A stretch of 64,000 bases of DNA from Streptomyces bathyalis (GCF_015910445.1 NZ_CP048882.1:2790001-2854000); one strand, 5' to 3'. Numbered from the stretch's first letter, positions 29,379-48,800 are shown. Notes: generated by a model not told the origin, from the sequence alone. Made by a program: numbers and translations.

Positions 29379-30341
29379 ATGAGACAAACCGATACATCCG
29401 GCACCATGCGTGCGATCAGCCAGGACGAGCTGGGTGAACCCGGGGTGCTGAAGGAAGTCGAGCTGGAGCGGCCTCAGCCGGGCCCGGGCCAGGTCCTCGT
29501 CAGAGTCCGCGCCGCCGGGCTCAACCCGACGGACTGGAAGCACCGGCGGCTGCGCCTCTTCCTGGGCGATCCCCCGTACGTCCTGGGCTGGGACGTCTCC
29601 GGCGTGGTGGAGGCCACCGGGCTCGGCGTCACCTTGCACGAACCCGGCGACGAGGTCTTCGGGATGCTGCCGTATCCACACGGGGCGGGCTCCCACGCCG
29701 AGTACGTCACCACGCCTGCGCGGGCCCTCGTCCGCAAACCTGCCGGACTGTCACACGTGCAGGCCGGTGCCCTGCCCCTCGCGGCACTGACAGCCTGGCA
29801 GGCACTGGTCGACACTGCCGGGCTCCGCCCCGGCCAGCGCGTTCTGATCCATGCCGCGGCCGGCGGCGTCGGCCACCTGGCAGTGCAGATCGCCAAGGCC
29901 AGGGGCGCGCACGTGACCGGAACAGCCAGCTCGGGCAAGCACGAGATGCTCCGCGAGCTCGGCGCGGACGAGCTGATCGACTACCGGGAGGCGGACTTCG
30001 CGGAGGCGGCCCGGGACATGGACGTCGTCCTCGACACCATCGGCAGCGACGACTACCGCAGCCGCTCCCTGCGGACCCTCCGCCCGGGCGGCACCCTCGT
30101 CTCGATCATCCTGCGGGAACGAGAGGCACTGGCCGAGGAGGCGAAGAAGCTCGGCGTCCACGGCAAGGTCATGCTCGTCGAGGCCGACCAGGCCGGCATG
30201 GGCGCCGTGGCAGCACTGGCCGAGGAGGGCAGGCTGAAGGCAGTCATCGCAGGAACGTTCCCGCTGGCGGACGCCGCCAAGGCCCACGAGCTGGGCGAGA
30301 CCGGCCGCACCACCGGAAAGCTGGTGCTGGAAGTCGGCTGA
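29379..30341 (+). CDS. Zinc-free MDR-superfamily NADP-dependent oxidoreductase (quinone-reductase-like)
   Basis: 320 residues from ATG 29379; an in-frame ATG at 29406 (MRAISQDELGEPGVL) is an alternative and matches where homology begins. N-terminal GroES-like domain (AGLNPTDWKHR, GWDVSGVVEATG) and Rossmann domain with the NADPH motif HAAAGGVGHLAVQIAK. No cysteine zinc ligands are seen, which excludes classical alcohol dehydrogenases. It probably reduces quinones or enones. Divergent from the GlxA-type regulator. Confidence 0.88.
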   Translation: MRQTDTSGTMRAISQDELGEPGVLKEVELERPQPGPGQVLVRVRAAGLNPTDWKHRRLRLFLGDPPYVLGWDVSGVVEATGLGVTLHEPGDEVFGMLPYPHGAGSHAEYVTTPARALVRKPAGLSHVQAGALPLAALTAWQALVDTAGLRPGQRVLIHAAAGGVGHLAVQIAKARGAHVTGTASSGKHEMLRELGADELIDYREADFAEAARDMDVVLDTIGSDDYRSRSLRTLRPGGTLVSIILREREALAEEAKKLGVHGKVMLVEADQAGMGAVAALAEEGRLKAVIAGTFPLADAAKAHELGETGRTTGKLVLEVG

Positions 30342-30401
30342 GCCGGAGATCACCGCCCCGCGACTTCCATCCGCGCCGTGCTGTCCGCGTCCGCGCCGGG
30401 G

Positions 30402-30833
30402 TCACCCGGCCGCGGACGCGGCAACGGCGTGCGGGCCCCGGACGGTCTCGCCACCCGGCACCGGCTCCCCCGCGTCCGCGCCCGTACCGACGATGCGGTT
30501 GTCCGCGTCCACATGGACGACGGCGGGCCGCAGCCGCCGGGCCTCGGCGTCGTCGACCTGCGCATAGCTGATCAGGATGACCAGATCGCCGGGATGGACC
30601 AGGTGGGCAGCGGCTCCGTTGATGCCGATGACGCCCGAGCCACGCTCGCCCTCGATGACGTACGTCTCCAGACGCGAGCCATTGGTGATGTCGACGATGT
30701 GGACCAGCTCGCCGGACAGCAGATCGGCGGCTTCCATCAGTTCGGCGTCGACCGTGACGGATCCCACGTAGTGCAGATCGGCCTCGGTCACGGTGGCACG
30801 GTGGATCTTGGACTTGAACATGGTGCGCAGCAT
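30402..30833 (-). CDS. panD: Aspartate 1-decarboxylase
   Basis: 143 residues from ATG 30833. Makes beta-alanine for pantothenate and CoA. The self-cleavage site Gly24-Ser25 (HYVGSVTVD), which yields the pyruvoyl cofactor, is intact, and [14 protein letters not shown] and [12 protein letters not shown] are present. The product feeds the pathway of coaA at 950. It follows the YceI gene on the same strand but is separated by a 16-bp-stem terminator. Confidence 0.96.
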   Translation of the reverse strand: MLRTMFKSKIHRATVTEADLHYVGSVTVDAELMEAADLLSGELVHIVDITNGSRLETYVIEGERGSGVIGINGAAAHLVHPGDLVILISYAQVDDAEARRLRPAVVHVDADNRIVGTGADAGEPVPGGETVRGPHAVAASAAG

Positions 30834-30953
30834 GCGTCGCTCCTGGGGAAGAAGGTCGCGCCCTCGCGAAGAGGTGCGCGCCGACCCGGCCATCGTAGGC
30901 GACAGCGGCAAGGGAACCGCAGGACGGGCACAGGCACCGCCGTCCACACGGAG

Positions 30954-30993
30954 CGGCCCACGTCGTGAGCGCCGTGGCTCACGACGTGGGCCG
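30954..30993 (-). terminator. Terminator of the YceI gene
   Basis: A perfect 16-bp stem: CGGCCCACGTCGTGAG (30954-30969) pairs with CTCACGACGTGGGCCG (30978-30993) around an 8-nt loop, 18 nt after the YceI-family stop. Confidence 0.88.
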
Positions 30994-31011
30994 TCGTACG
31001 CGTGGGGCTGA

Positions 31012-31569
31012 TCAACCCTGCTTGACGGCCGAGACCTCGAACTCGAGCGTCACCTTGTCGCTCACGAGGAATCCGCCCGTCTCCAGCGCGGCGTTCCAAC
31101 TCACGCCGAAGTCCTGGCGGTTGATCGTCGTGCTGCCTTCGAGACCGATCCGGCTGTTGCCGAACGGGTCGGTGGCCTGGCCCTCGTACGTGAACGGGAC
31201 GGTCACCGAGCGGGTCACGCCCTTGATGGTGAGGTCGCCGGTGACCTCGAACGTGTCCTCCCCGCTCTGCCGGACCCCCGTGGACCGGAAGGTGATCTCC
31301 GGGTACTCGTCCATCTTCAGGAAGTCGTTGCTCCGCAGATGGGAGTCGCGGTCCGCGTTGCGGGTGTCGATGCTCTCGGCCTTGATGACCAGCTCCACCG
31401 ACGACTGCTCGGGCTTCTCGCCGTCGATACGGGCGGTGCCGGTGAAGTCGTTGAAGGCACCCCGGACCTTGGTCACCATCGCGTGACGTGCGACGAAGCC
31501 GATGCGGGTGTGGGTCGGGTCGAGGACGTACTCCCCGGTCAGCGTGGCGTGGTCATTGGCAGTGGTCAT
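31012..31569 (-). CDS. YceI-family lipid-binding-like protein
   Basis: 185 residues. YceI lipocalin-like beta-barrel: [58 protein letters not shown] and [18 protein letters not shown]. Family members bind isoprenoid-type lipids. No signal peptide is visible, so it is probably cytoplasmic, as in many actinobacterial members. A GGAGG lies just upstream of ATG 31569. Single-gene unit. Confidence 0.92.
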   Translation of the reverse strand: MTTANDHATLTGEYVLDPTHTRIGFVARHAMVTKVRGAFNDFTGTARIDGEKPEQSSVELVIKAESIDTRNADRDSHLRSNDFLKMDEYPEITFRSTGVRQSGEDTFEVTGDLTIKGVTRSVTVPFTYEGQATDPFGNSRIGLEGSTTINRQDFGVSWNAALETGGFLVSDKVTLEFEVSAVKQG

Positions 31570-31683
31570 TGCGTTCCTCCAAGGGTCACGATGCTTACGC
31601 CAGCACCAACCTTGTTGAAGGATTAACTATTCCTGCCGGGGCTGTGCCGTCACTTCCCGGTCCCGGACCTCCCCGCACAGCAC

Positions 31684-31719
31684 GGAGGGCCCGCACGACC
31701 GGAGTCGTACGGGCCCTCC
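31684..31719 (-). terminator. Terminator of tuf
   Basis: Outer 10-bp stem GGAGGGCCCG (31684-31693) / CGGGCCCTCC (31710-31719) and inner stem ACGAC (31695-31699) / GTCGT (31704-31708), closing on a CGGA loop. 40 nt after the tuf stop. Confidence 0.88.
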
Positions 31720-31758
31720 CCCGGCTTCAGCAGCCGGTTAACGCTCAAGGCGTCGAGG

Positions 31759-32952
31759 TCACTTGACGATCTTCGTGACCTGGCCGGCGCCCACGGTACG
31801 GCCACCCTCACGGATGGCGAACTTCAGGCCCTCTTCCATGGCGACGGGCTGGATGAGCGAAACGCTCATCTCGGTGTTGTCGCCCGGCATGACCATCTCG
31901 GTGCCCTCGGGGAGGGTCACGACACCGGTCACGTCGGTGGTGCGGAAGTAGAACTGCGGGCGGTAGTTGTTGAAGAACGGGGTGTGCCGGCCACCCTCGT
32001 CCTTCGACAGGATGTAGGCCTGACCCTCGAACTCCGTGTGCGGGGTGACCGAGCCCGGCTTGATGATGACCTGGCCGCGCTCGACGTCCTCGCGCTTGAT
32101 GCCGCGGAGGAGCAGACCGACGTTCTCACCGGCCTGGCCCTCATCGAGGAGCTTGCGGAACATCTCGATGCCGGTGACGGTCGTCGAGGTCTTGGTCTCC
32201 TTGATGCCGATGATGTCGACATTCTCGTTGACCTTGAGCACACCACGCTCGATACGGCCGGTGACGACCGTGCCGCGGCCGGTGATCGTGAAGACGTCCT
32301 CGATCGGCATCAGGAACGGCTTCTCGACGTCACGCTCCGGCTGCGGGATCGCACCGTCGACGGCGTCCATGAGCTTGGCGACCGAGTCGGCCCACTCCGC
32401 GTCGCCCTCGAGGGCCTTGAGCGCGGAGACCTTGACGACCGGTACGTCGTCACCCGGGAACTCGTACTCCGAGAGAAGCTCACGGACCTCGAGCTCGACG
32501 AGCTCCATGATCTCCTCGTCGTCCACCATGTCCGCCTTGTTGAGGGCGACCACGATGTACGGAACGCCGACCTGGCGGGCCAGGAGCACGTGCTCCTTGG
32601 TCTGCGGCATCGGGCCGTCGGTGGCTGCGACCACGAGGATGGCGCCGTCCATCTGCGCGGCACCGGTGATCATGTTCTTGATGTAGTCCGCGTGCCCCGG
32701 GCAGTCCACGTGAGCGTAGTGACGGTTCTCCGTCTGGTACTCGACGTGCGCAATGGAGATCGTGATTCCGCGCTGGCGCTCTTCGGGCGCCTTGTCGATG
32801 TTCTCGAACGCGGAAGCCTCATTCAGGTCCGGGTACTTGTCGTGCAGCACCTTGGTGATCGCCGCGGTAAGAGTCGTCTTACCGTGGTCGATGTGACCGA
32901 TGGTGCCGATATTGACGTGCGGCTTAGTCCGCTCGAACTTCGCCTTCGCCAC
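31759..32952 (-). CDS. tuf: Elongation factor Tu
   Basis: 397 residues. GTPase that delivers aminoacyl-tRNA. G1 [10 protein letters not shown]3 DCPGHADY, G4 NKAD, and the beta-barrel domains with GVLLPEGTEM-like [11 protein letters not shown]. No elfamycin-resistance-type divergence is obvious, so this looks like the major EF-Tu1. The 222-bp gap from fusA probably holds a tuf promoter, but I could not fix a clear -35/-10. Confidence 0.98.
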   Translation of the reverse strand: MAKAKFERTKPHVNIGTIGHIDHGKTTLTAAITKVLHDKYPDLNEASAFENIDKAPEERQRGITISIAHVEYQTENRHYAHVDCPGHADYIKNMITGAAQMDGAILVVAATDGPMPQTKEHVLLARQVGVPYIVVALNKADMVDDEEIMELVELEVRELLSEYEFPGDDVPVVKVSALKALEGDAEWADSVAKLMDAVDGAIPQPERDVEKPFLMPIEDVFTITGRGTVVTGRIERGVLKVNENVDIIGIKETKTSTTVTGIEMFRKLLDEGQAGENVGLLLRGIKREDVERGQVIIKPGSVTPHTEFEGQAYILSKDEGGRHTPFFNNYRPQFYFRTTDVTGVVTLPEGTEMVMPGDNTEMSVSLIQPVAMEEGLKFAIREGGRTVGAGQVTKIVK

Positions 32953-33174
32953 TGGGGTCCTCCTGTGGACTGGTGCTGTACACCCTCCACATTCTGCGGA
33001 GGGGTTCAGATGGTCGTTATGAACCGGTCAGGACCCCGAGGGGGATGCCCTTGACCAGTTCGCTTGGGGGGCTGGCGGACGAGGACCCCGGCACAGCCGA
33101 CGGACGAGCCGTACGGTCTGTGCCGAAGTGCCCCGAATGCCTTTGCTCCAGCCTAAGGGGTGAGGAACGGTGAG

Positions 33175-35298
<2,124 letters not shown>

Positions 35299-35337
35299 AA
35301 GGCTTCAGTCTTCTCTCGGTCTCGATGGGGTCTGCGA

Positions 35338-35808
35338 CTACCAGCGGTAGTGCGCGAAGGCCTTGTTGGACTCGGCCATCTTGTGGGTGTCCTCGCGCTT
35401 CTTCACGGCGGCGCCGAGCCCGTTGGAGGCATCGAGCAGCTCGTTCAGCAGACGCTCGGTCATGGTCTTCTCGCGGCGGGCGCGGGAGTAACCCACGATC
35501 CAGCGCAGCGCGAGAGTGGAGGAACGGCCGGGGCGGACCTCGACCGGAACCTGGTAGGTGGCGCCACCGACGCGCCGCGAGCGGACCTCGAGGGTCGGCT
35601 TGACGTTCTCCAGCGCGCGCTTGAGGGTGATGACCGGGTCGTTGCCGGTCTTCTCCCGCAGGCCCTCCATGGCGCCGTAGACGATGCGCTCCGCGGTGGA
35701 GCGCTTGCCGTTCAGCAGCACCTTGTTGATGAGGGAGGTCACCAGAGGAGAACCGTAGACCGGGTCGATGATGACCGGGCGCTTCGGGGCGGGGCCCTTA
35801 CGAGGCAT
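35338..35808 (-). CDS. rpsG: 30S ribosomal protein S7
   Basis: 156 residues: [20 protein letters not shown] to NKAFAHYRW. Nucleates the 30S head; in enterobacteria it is the str-operon repressor. 2-nt gap from rpsL. Confidence 0.98.
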   Translation of the reverse strand: MPRKGPAPKRPVIIDPVYGSPLVTSLINKVLLNGKRSTAERIVYGAMEGLREKTGNDPVITLKRALENVKPTLEVRSRRVGGATYQVPVEVRPGRSSTLALRWIVGYSRARREKTMTERLLNELLDASNGLGAAVKKREDTHKMAESNKAFAHYRW

Positions 35809-35810
35809 GC

Positions 35811-36182
35811 TTACTTCTCCTTCTTGGCGCCGTAGCGGCTGCGAGCCTGCTTGCGGTTCTTGACGCCCTGCGTGTCGAGGGAGCCGCGGATGATCTTGTA
35901 GCGAACACCCGGCAGGTCCTTCACACGGCCGCCGCGCACGAGCACGATGGAGTGCTCCTGCAGGTTGTGGCCCTCACCCGGAATGTAGGCCGTGACCTCG
36001 ATCCCGCTGGTCAGACGCACACGCGCGACCTTACGCAGGGCCGAGTTCGGCTTCTTCGGGGTGGTGGTGAAGACACGCGTGCAGACGCCGCGACGCTGAG
36101 GGGAACCCTCGAGTGCGGGCGTCTTGTTCTTCTCGACCTTGTCCTGCCGGCCTTTACGGACCAGCTGCTGGATCGTAGGCAC
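35811..36182 (-). CDS. rpsL: 30S ribosomal protein S12
   Basis: 123 residues; decoding-centre protein. The streptomycin-related lysines are wild type: [17 protein letters not shown] (Lys43 region) and [10 protein letters not shown] (Lys88 region). First gene of rpsL-rpsG-fusA(-tuf). Confidence 0.98.
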   Translation of the reverse strand: MPTIQQLVRKGRQDKVEKNKTPALEGSPQRRGVCTRVFTTTPKKPNSALRKVARVRLTSGIEVTAYIPGEGHNLQEHSIVLVRGGRVKDLPGVRYKIIRGSLDTQGVKNRKQARSRYGAKKEK

Positions 36183-36500
36183 AATTTCTCCGGTTTCTGT
36201 GTGCCGTCTCGGTAAAGCTAACCTGGGCCACTCTCCCGACCCACGAGGTCGGGCGTGTCGAAGACTGCAGAGTCCCGCGCGAAGGCGAAGGGCCCCTCAG
36301 GTGAGAAGCATGCAGATCCGGTGCCACCGTCCGCACTTCCCGAGCGTCTGATCGCTTACGAGAGCGCAGGGGGCACCCCAGGCACAAGGTCAGAGCGTAC
36401 CTACCGCGTCGTCCCCGGTCAAAACAAGCCTCCACGCGGCACACGGGCCTCCGCGGCCCCAGGTCGGCGGCCCGTCAGGACACCGTGAAAGGAAGGCCGC
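36183..36500 (-). other. rpsL upstream spacer
   Basis: 318 bp between the rpsL start and the stop of the DUF1707-type gene. Apart from the promoter at 36395-36423 I see no gene, repeat or strong hairpin. The transcript leader from that promoter to rpsL would be roughly 205 nt, long enough for leader-based control. Confidence 0.5.
36395..36423 (-). promoter_or_regulatory. str-operon (rpsL) promoter
   Basis: On the minus strand TTGACC (complement of 36418-36423) and TACGCT (complement of 36395-36400) are spaced by exactly 17 nt. They match the -35/-10 of the vegetative (HrdB-type) sigma factor. Start of transcription would be near 36388. Confidence 0.6.
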
Positions 36501-37034
36501 TCAGCCCGACGCCGTTGCGACGAGCGCCGTCAGACCGCTGAGCACAAGGAAGATCCAACTGAGAATCAGTCCCGCCGTCGCCGAGCCCTCGCCACGCTCT
36601 CCCGTGCGGCGGATCTCGTTGCGCGCCTTGTGCCCGAGGATCACTCCCGGAGCCGCTCCGATCCAGAACAGGTACGGGGCATGGAGCCCCCACAGCAGCG
36701 GTGCGGTGATGAGGGAGAGGACAGGGGCCGCGATGCCGCAGACGAGCGCCGCAGCCGCCGTGCCGTTGTGCCGGCGGGGCACCGAGTACGGCGCGATGTG
36801 CTGCGGCTGGAAGGGCACCAACTGGCCCTGTGCGAAGGAGCGTTGAAAGGTCGGAGGGACGGCGCTCGGCCCGTTGGGCACGTCGCTCGTCAGCTGCTGA
36901 AGCTCCTCCACCGTACGGGCCGCGAGAGCGCGCCCCACTCGGTAGTCGTACTCGTCCTTGGTCAGCCGGCCCTCCGCGTAGGCGGCCTTGAGCACGTCCC
37001 CCGCCCGGTCCCGGTCGGCATTCCCCGCGAGCAT
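36501..37034 (-). CDS. DUF1707 (SHOCT-like) + DUF4190-type membrane protein
   Basis: 177 residues from ATG 37034, with AAGGGGG about 8 nt upstream. Residues 1-~55 carry a DUF1707-like domain (NADRDRAGDVLKAAYAEGRLTKDEYDYRVGRAL), common at the start of small actinobacterial membrane proteins. Two or three hydrophobic helices follow (ALVCGIAAPVLSLITAPLLWG; YLFWIGAAPGVILGH; TAGLILSWIFLVLSGLTALVA). Longer starts would fall inside the rpoC terminator, so they were rejected. Function unknown. Confidence 0.82.
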   Translation of the reverse strand: MLAGNADRDRAGDVLKAAYAEGRLTKDEYDYRVGRALAARTVEELQQLTSDVPNGPSAVPPTFQRSFAQGQLVPFQPQHIAPYSVPRRHNGTAAAALVCGIAAPVLSLITAPLLWGLHAPYLFWIGAAPGVILGHKARNEIRRTGERGEGSATAGLILSWIFLVLSGLTALVATASG

Positions 37035-37062
37035 CCGCACCACCCCCTTTGACACATCATGC

Positions 37063-37102
37063 ACAGAGGGCGACCGTCCCGGTAGGGACGGCCGCCCTCT
37101 GT
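37063..37102 (-). terminator. Terminator of rpoBC
   Basis: ACAGAGGGCG-A-CCGTCCC (37063-37080) pairs with GGGACGG-C-CGCCCTCTGT (37085-37102), 17 paired bases with one mismatch, GGTA tetraloop; 21 nt after the rpoC stop. Confidence 0.9.
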
Positions 37103-37122
37103 AGCAGAGCTATGACCTCGGG

Positions 37123-41022
<3,900 letters not shown>

Positions 41023-41149
41023 TCTCGTCAATCCCTCTCAGGGTTGTGTCGATGAATGGTCTGAGCGGGGTTTGGAGGGGTCACCTCCAGGCCCCCAGGG
41101 CCGAAGGGGGAGGCCGGAACGCCTGGCGAACGCGTCCCGGCCGGACCCG

Positions 41150-44635
<3,486 letters not shown>

Positions 44636-45152
44636 GAGGGGGTCCTTCCGAGGGCTCGGACTCTCTGCGCGCATACCGGTGCCCCTGGCGACGGGCAGGG
44701 AGCAGCTAACAGGCAGCGCAAAGGGTCAGTGTAGCCTCAAGGCCCACTGATGTCCAGAGCAGATTTCGGGACCGGGCTCGGTCCCGGTCTCCGCCTCCAG
44801 CCGGTGGCAATCTCTCCTCCGGGAGGACCCTGTCCTTTGTTCCCTCCGGGAGGGCCCCCTAGTTGTTCATCTCCGCCTCGGCCCATCCCGACGGCCTCGG
44901 TACGTCGGGACGGAACGTGCTTGCCGCAACACTTCCCGCTTCGTGCTCGATCCATGCCTCGGAACCCGGATCGATGCGAACGGCGCGTCCAGAGAATTAC
45001 GTGCCGAGGGGAGTTCGTCAAGGGCCCCACGGCGGCGGAGATCACCATACCCGCCGGTTCCGGGCACCCCTGGGACCGCTTCGGAGACGCCGAAGGGCGA
45101 CCACCCGGCTGGGTGATCGCCCCTGGCTGAGGGGGTCGTACGACCCCGTTGA
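44636..45152 (-). promoter_or_regulatory. rplL-rpoB spacer with serial hairpins
   Basis: 517 bp without a gene. Visible structures: CGGGACCG-GGCT-CGGTCCCG (44767-44786), TCCTCC-G-GGAGGA (44815-44827), CCCTCC-G-GGAGGG (44842-44854), and the strong hairpin next to rplL (45095-45122). Such spacers between L7/L12 and beta carry attenuators and RNase III sites in E. coli. Here they could set the ribosomal-protein to polymerase ratio. Confidence 0.6.
45095..45122 (-). terminator. Attenuator-like hairpin after rplL
   Basis: GGGCGA-C-CACCC (45095-45106) pairs with GGGTG-A-TCGCCC (45111-45122), 11 of 12 paired, GGCT loop; 30 nt after the rplL stop. It is probably a partial terminator before rpoB. Confidence 0.65.
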
Positions 45153-45542
45153 TCACTTGACCTCGACGGAGGCGCCGGCGCCCTCGAGGGACTCCTTCGC
45201 CTTGTCCGCGGCGTCCTTCGCGACCTTCTCGAGGACGGGCTTCGGGGTGCTGTCCACGAGCTCCTTGGCCTCCTTGAGACCCAGGGAGGTCAGCTCGCGC
45301 ACGACCTTGATGACCTGGATCTTCTTGTCGCCGGCGCCGGTGAGGACGACGTCGAACTCGTCCTGCTCCTCGGCCTCCTCGGCGGCACCGCCACCCTGGC
45401 CGGGGGCGGCGACGGCGACGGCGGCCGGGGCGGCGGCCTCGACGTCGAACTTCTCCTCGAACTTCTTCACGAAGTCGGAGAGCTCGATGAGGGTCATCTC
45501 ACTGAACTGCTCGAGCAGTTCGTCCTGGCTGAGCTTCGCCAT
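45153..45542 (-). CDS. rplL: 50S ribosomal protein L7/L12
   Basis: 129 residues. N-terminal dimerisation helix ([21 protein letters not shown]), an Ala-rich hinge ([17 protein letters not shown]) and the factor-binding C-terminal domain ([21 protein letters not shown]). Forms the stalk with L10. Confidence 0.98.
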   Translation of the reverse strand: MAKLSQDELLEQFSEMTLIELSDFVKKFEEKFDVEAAAPAAVAVAAPGQGGGAAEEAEEQDEFDVVLTGAGDKKIQVIKVVRELTSLGLKEAKELVDSTPKPVLEKVAKDAADKAKESLEGAGASVEVK

Positions 45543-45659
45543 GGTGGCGGTCCTTCCACTAGTCCGGCTGGTGCCGTGTGTACGTATCGACGGGTTCGTC
45601 AGACTTCGAGCCCGCTGCGACCGGGTGCGTGTGCTTGCCCGGCCTCGACGGGAGCCGAA

Positions 45660-46199
45660 TTACTCGGCACCGCCCTGCTCGACCTTGCTGCGCAGCGCGT
45701 CCGCGGTACGGGCGAACTTCGACAGCGGGGCCTGGAAGGTCGCCGCGGCCTTCGCCATGGACGCCTTCATGCCGCCGGCCAGCTTGGCGAGCAGCACCTC
45801 GCGGGATTCGAGCGCCGCGAGCTTGTTCAGGTCGGCGGCACTGTAGAGCGCGCCGTCGACGATGCCGCCCTTGATTTCCAGGGCGGGGTTGTCCTTGGCG
45901 AAGTCACGAAGACCCTTCGCCGCCGCGACCGGGTCACCGGTGACGAAGGCGACGGCCGACGAGCCCGTGAAGAACTCGTCGAGCTCGTTGAACCCGGCCT
46001 CTTTGGCCGCGATCTTGGTCAGAGTGTTCTTCACCACGCGGTACTGGGTGTCCCCACCGAGCGAGCGGCGCAGCTCCCTGAGCTGGGCAACCGAAAGCCC
46101 TGTGTACGCGGTGACCACTGCGGCGTTGGAGTCACGGAACTTGTTCGTGATCTCCTCAACGGCGGCGATCTTGTCGGGCGCGACCTGCTCCCTCGCCAT
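45660..46199 (-). CDS. rplJ: 50S ribosomal protein L10
   Basis: 179 residues. Binds 23S rRNA and carries L7/L12 dimers on its C-terminal helix. Blocks: [38 protein letters not shown] and [20 protein letters not shown]. Preceded by an L10-type leader. Confidence 0.97.
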   Translation of the reverse strand: MAREQVAPDKIAAVEEITNKFRDSNAAVVTAYTGLSVAQLRELRRSLGGDTQYRVVKNTLTKIAAKEAGFNELDEFFTGSSAVAFVTGDPVAAAKGLRDFAKDNPALEIKGGIVDGALYSAADLNKLAALESREVLLAKLAGGMKASMAKAAATFQAPLSKFARTADALRSKVEQGGAE

Positions 46200-46420
46200 G
46201 AGCCTCGGCCTCCTTCCGGGTGATGAGACCGCTCGGAAGGGGCTGGAACGACGAAACGCCCCAGCGCAGGCGCATGGGGCGTGGCTCGACCGGGACGACG
46301 CACGTCTCCCCGGGAGCTTTCCTCATCACCTACGCGGGTCGCCCGCAGCTAGCGGATCCTTCGGCCGTCGTGCCTCTTGGATGAGCACGACGACGACCAG
46401 CGGTCTTTGGCTTCGTACGA
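46200..46420 (-). ncRNA. L10-type ribosomal-protein leader RNA (candidate)
   Basis: About 220 nt upstream of rplJ contain, in order on the minus strand, AAAGACCGCTGGTCGTCGTC, GAAGGATCCGC and GACCCGCGTAGGTGATG. This arrangement of a kink-turn-like stem and a three-way region resembles leaders bound by the L10(L12)4 complex for feedback control of rplJL. No reading frame here is convincing. A covariance-model search is needed to confirm. Confidence 0.6.
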
Positions 46421-46428
46421 GATTACGC

Positions 46429-46472
46429 GAAGGCCCCCTCCGGCACCAAATCCGATGCCTGAGGGGGCCTTC
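46429..46472 (-). terminator. Terminator of the lipoprotein gene
   Basis: GAAGGCCCCCTC (46429-46440) pairs perfectly with GAGGGGGCCTTC (46461-46472), 12 bp, 20-nt loop that can itself pair (CGGCA/TGCC). It separates the lipoprotein gene from the rplJ leader. Confidence 0.88.
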
Positions 46473-46495
46473 CGAATGCCTGCCGGGGCGGGCGC

Positions 46496-47389
46496 TCAGC
46501 TGCGGCCGGGCAGCGCGTCCTCGAAGGCCAGGGTGTCGGACGCGGCGGGCGCCTCGACGGAGACGTCGGTGCCGTAGTCCGAGTAGTAGACCGTCGAGTC
46601 CAGGTTGCCGTTCTTGCCCTTGGCGCGCTCCTGCTTCTTCACGATCAGGTCGTCGCCGTCGATCCAGAGGTCGACCTTCTCCGTGTCGAAGCCCTGCTGC
46701 TCGAGCTGGTCGGACAGCTGGTCCAGTTCCTTCTCGGTCAGGTTCTTGGACTGCATACGCGCCAGCTCGGCGACCTCGACGGTGCCGCTGTAGTGGGTGG
46801 TCTTCTTGCCCTTGACGGTCTCGGAGCCGACCTTCTTCACCTTGCCGCTGGCCAGGAGCAGATCGACCGAGCGGGCCGGGTTGTTGTTCTGCATCTGGTC
46901 CTTGATCAGGGCGCCCGATGGGCCGGCCTGCTTCGCCAGCCTGTCGTAGTCGTACTTCATCCAGTGCTTGCCCTTGCCGGCCGTGGAGGCGAACTGGTCA
47001 CCGAGGTTCACGTACATCGCGTCCTCGGTGTAGCGGGCGGGCATGGGCTTGCCGCTCGTCGGCAGGGCCCTCGCGCCGGCGCCCTGCTGCGTGACGGTCA
47101 TCTCGGCGGTGGTGCCGCCGCCGGACCAGTCGATCGAGCCCTCTGTCTTCGTGGAGATCTCACCCTGCGGAGTGCCCTGCTTCTGGTCGCCCTCGACCTT
47201 CGCGGACTTCTTCTCCTCGGTGCTCTTCGACGCCTGTTCCAGCGCGCTGACGGCCACCTGCGCCGGCGAGAGGCCCGCCTTGTCCTTGGAGCCGCCGCCG
47301 GAGTCCGTACCGCCGGAGCCGCCGCAAGCCGTGAGACCGGCCGCCATCACAACTCCGGCCGCCATCATGGCAATTCGGGCCTGGCGCAT
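46496..47389 (-). CDS. LppX/LprG-like lipoprotein
   Basis: 297 residues from ATG 47389 (MRQARIAMMAAGVVMAAGL), with GGGGGA upstream. Lipobox LTAC followed by GGSGG indicates lipidation and anchoring outside the membrane. The mature part (SALEQASKSTEEKKSAKVEG, YTEDAMYVNLGDQ, HYSGTVEVAELA, LWIDGDDLIVKK) resembles the LolA-like actinobacterial lipoproteins that carry lipids or glycolipids. It sits between rplA and rplJ, flanked by terminators on both sides. Confidence 0.85.
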   Translation of the reverse strand: MRQARIAMMAAGVVMAAGLTACGGSGGTDSGGGSKDKAGLSPAQVAVSALEQASKSTEEKKSAKVEGDQKQGTPQGEISTKTEGSIDWSGGGTTAEMTVTQQGAGARALPTSGKPMPARYTEDAMYVNLGDQFASTAGKGKHWMKYDYDRLAKQAGPSGALIKDQMQNNNPARSVDLLLASGKVKKVGSETVKGKKTTHYSGTVEVAELARMQSKNLTEKELDQLSDQLEQQGFDTEKVDLWIDGDDLIVKKQERAKGKNGNLDSTVYYSDYGTDVSVEAPAASDTLAFEDALPGRS

Positions 47390-47470
47390 CTGATTCCCCC
47401 TGTATTTCCACTTGTTGAGCAGTACGCACAGGACCCTATCCCGGACGGAGCCGGCGCGTGTGCAACACAG

Positions 47471-47508
47471 CACCGGGCCCCGCCCTCCGGGGAGGACGGG
47501 GCCCGGTG
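47471..47508 (-). terminator. Terminator of rplK-rplA
   Basis: CACCGGGCCCCG (47471-47482) pairs with CGGGGCCCGGTG (47497-47508), 12 bp, with further pairing in the loop; 35 nt after the rplA stop. Confidence 0.88.
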
Positions 47509-47542
47509 TTCAGTGCGGCCCGCACGGGCCCGAGCGTGGCGC

Positions 47543-48265
47543 TCAGACGGCGGCGGGGTCCTCCTCGGCGAGGAGGTTGCGGGTGCGGTTGGGGTCGACA
47601 GGGATGCCGGGGCCCATCGTGGTGGTGATGGACGTCTTCTTCACGTACCGGCCCTTGGCGGCCGAGGGCTTCAGCCGCTGGACCTCGTCGATCGCCGCGG
47701 CGTAGTTCTCGACGAGCTGTGTCTCGTCGAAGGACGCCTTGCCGATGATGAAGTGGAGGTTGGCGTGCTTGTCGACACGGAACTCGATCTTGCCGCCCTT
47801 GATGTCGTTGACGGCCTTGGTCACGTCGGGCGTGACGGTGCCGGTCTTCGGGTTCGGCATCAGACCACGCGGACCGAGCACGCGGCCGAGGCGGCCGACC
47901 TTGCCCATCAGGTCCGGGGTGGCGACGACGGCGTCGAAGTCCAGACGGCCGCCGGCGACCTCCTCGATCAGCTCGTCGCCGCCGACGATGTCGGCTCCCG
48001 CGGCCTCCGCGGCTGCTGCACGGTCACCGGTCGCGAAGACCAGGACCCGGGCGGTCTTACCGGTGCCGTGCGGCAGGTTCACAGTGCCGCGCACCATCTG
48101 GTCGGCCTTGCGCGGGTCGACGCCCAGACGCAGGGCGACCTCGACGGTCGCGTCGAACTTCTTGGTGGAGGTCTCCTTGGCGAGACGCACGGCCTCGAGC
48201 GGGGCGTAGAGACGCTCCCGGTCGATCTTGGCGTCCGCCTCGCGGAAGTACTTGCTGCGCTTCAC
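47543..48265 (-). CDS. rplA: 50S ribosomal protein L1
   Basis: 240 residues; L1-stalk protein that moves deacylated tRNA and commonly represses its own operon. Blocks: [42 protein letters not shown] and AFVKTTS-like [18 protein letters not shown]. Co-transcribed with rplK. Confidence 0.97.
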   Translation of the reverse strand: MKRSKYFREADAKIDRERLYAPLEAVRLAKETSTKKFDATVEVALRLGVDPRKADQMVRGTVNLPHGTGKTARVLVFATGDRAAAAEAAGADIVGGDELIEEVAGGRLDFDAVVATPDLMGKVGRLGRVLGPRGLMPNPKTGTVTPDVTKAVNDIKGGKIEFRVDKHANLHFIIGKASFDETQLVENYAAAIDEVQRLKPSAAKGRYVKKTSITTTMGPGIPVDPNRTRNLLAEEDPAAV

Positions 48266-48365
48266 TTCTGCTCCTGAGTGTGTCGTCGTGCGGCTGTGAC
48301 CGCACGGCGGTTACGGAGTCGTGGTGCGGGCCTGCGCGGGCCCTTCCACGGGAGGGACGGGCCGG

Positions 48366-48800
48366 TCAGCCCTCGACGGTCACGCCCATCGAACGGGCGG
48401 TGCCGGCGATGATCTTCTCGGCCTGGTCCAGGTCGTTGGCGTTCAGGTCGGGCATCTTCGTCGTGGCGATCTCGCGGACCTGGTCGCGCGTGATCTTCGC
48501 GACCTTGGTCGTGTGCGGAGTGCCGGAGCCCTTGTCCACGCCCGCGGCCTTCAGGATCATCTTCGACGCCGGCGGCGTCTTGGTGATGAAGGTGAAGGAG
48601 CGGTCCTCGTAGACCGTGATCTCCACGGGGATGACCCAGCCGCGCTGCGACTCGGTCGCCGCGTTGTAGGCCTTGCAGAACTCCATGATGTTGACGCCGT
48701 GCTGGCCGAGTGCCGGACCGACCGGCGGTGCCGGGTTGGCGGCGCCGGCCTGGATCTGGAGCTTGATCAGCCCCGCGACCTTCTTCTTCTTGGGAGGCAT
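48366..48800 (-). CDS. rplK: 50S ribosomal protein L11
   Basis: 144 residues; binds the GTPase-associated rRNA and is required for ppGpp signalling and thiostrepton action. [45 protein letters not shown] and the C-terminal domain are complete. It normally follows nusG; here about 7.3 kb of extra DNA separates them. Confidence 0.98.
   Translation of the reverse strand: MPPKKKKVAGLIKLQIQAGAANPAPPVGPALGQHGVNIMEFCKAYNAATESQRGWVIPVEITVYEDRSFTFITKTPPASKMILKAAGVDKGSGTPHTTKVAKITRDQVREIATTKMPDLNANDLDQAEKIIAGTARSMGVTVEG

Noticed and set aside
35811..36182. Streptomycin-resistance-type rpsL
   Set aside because: Lysines in PKKPNS and RVKDLPG are the sensitive forms.
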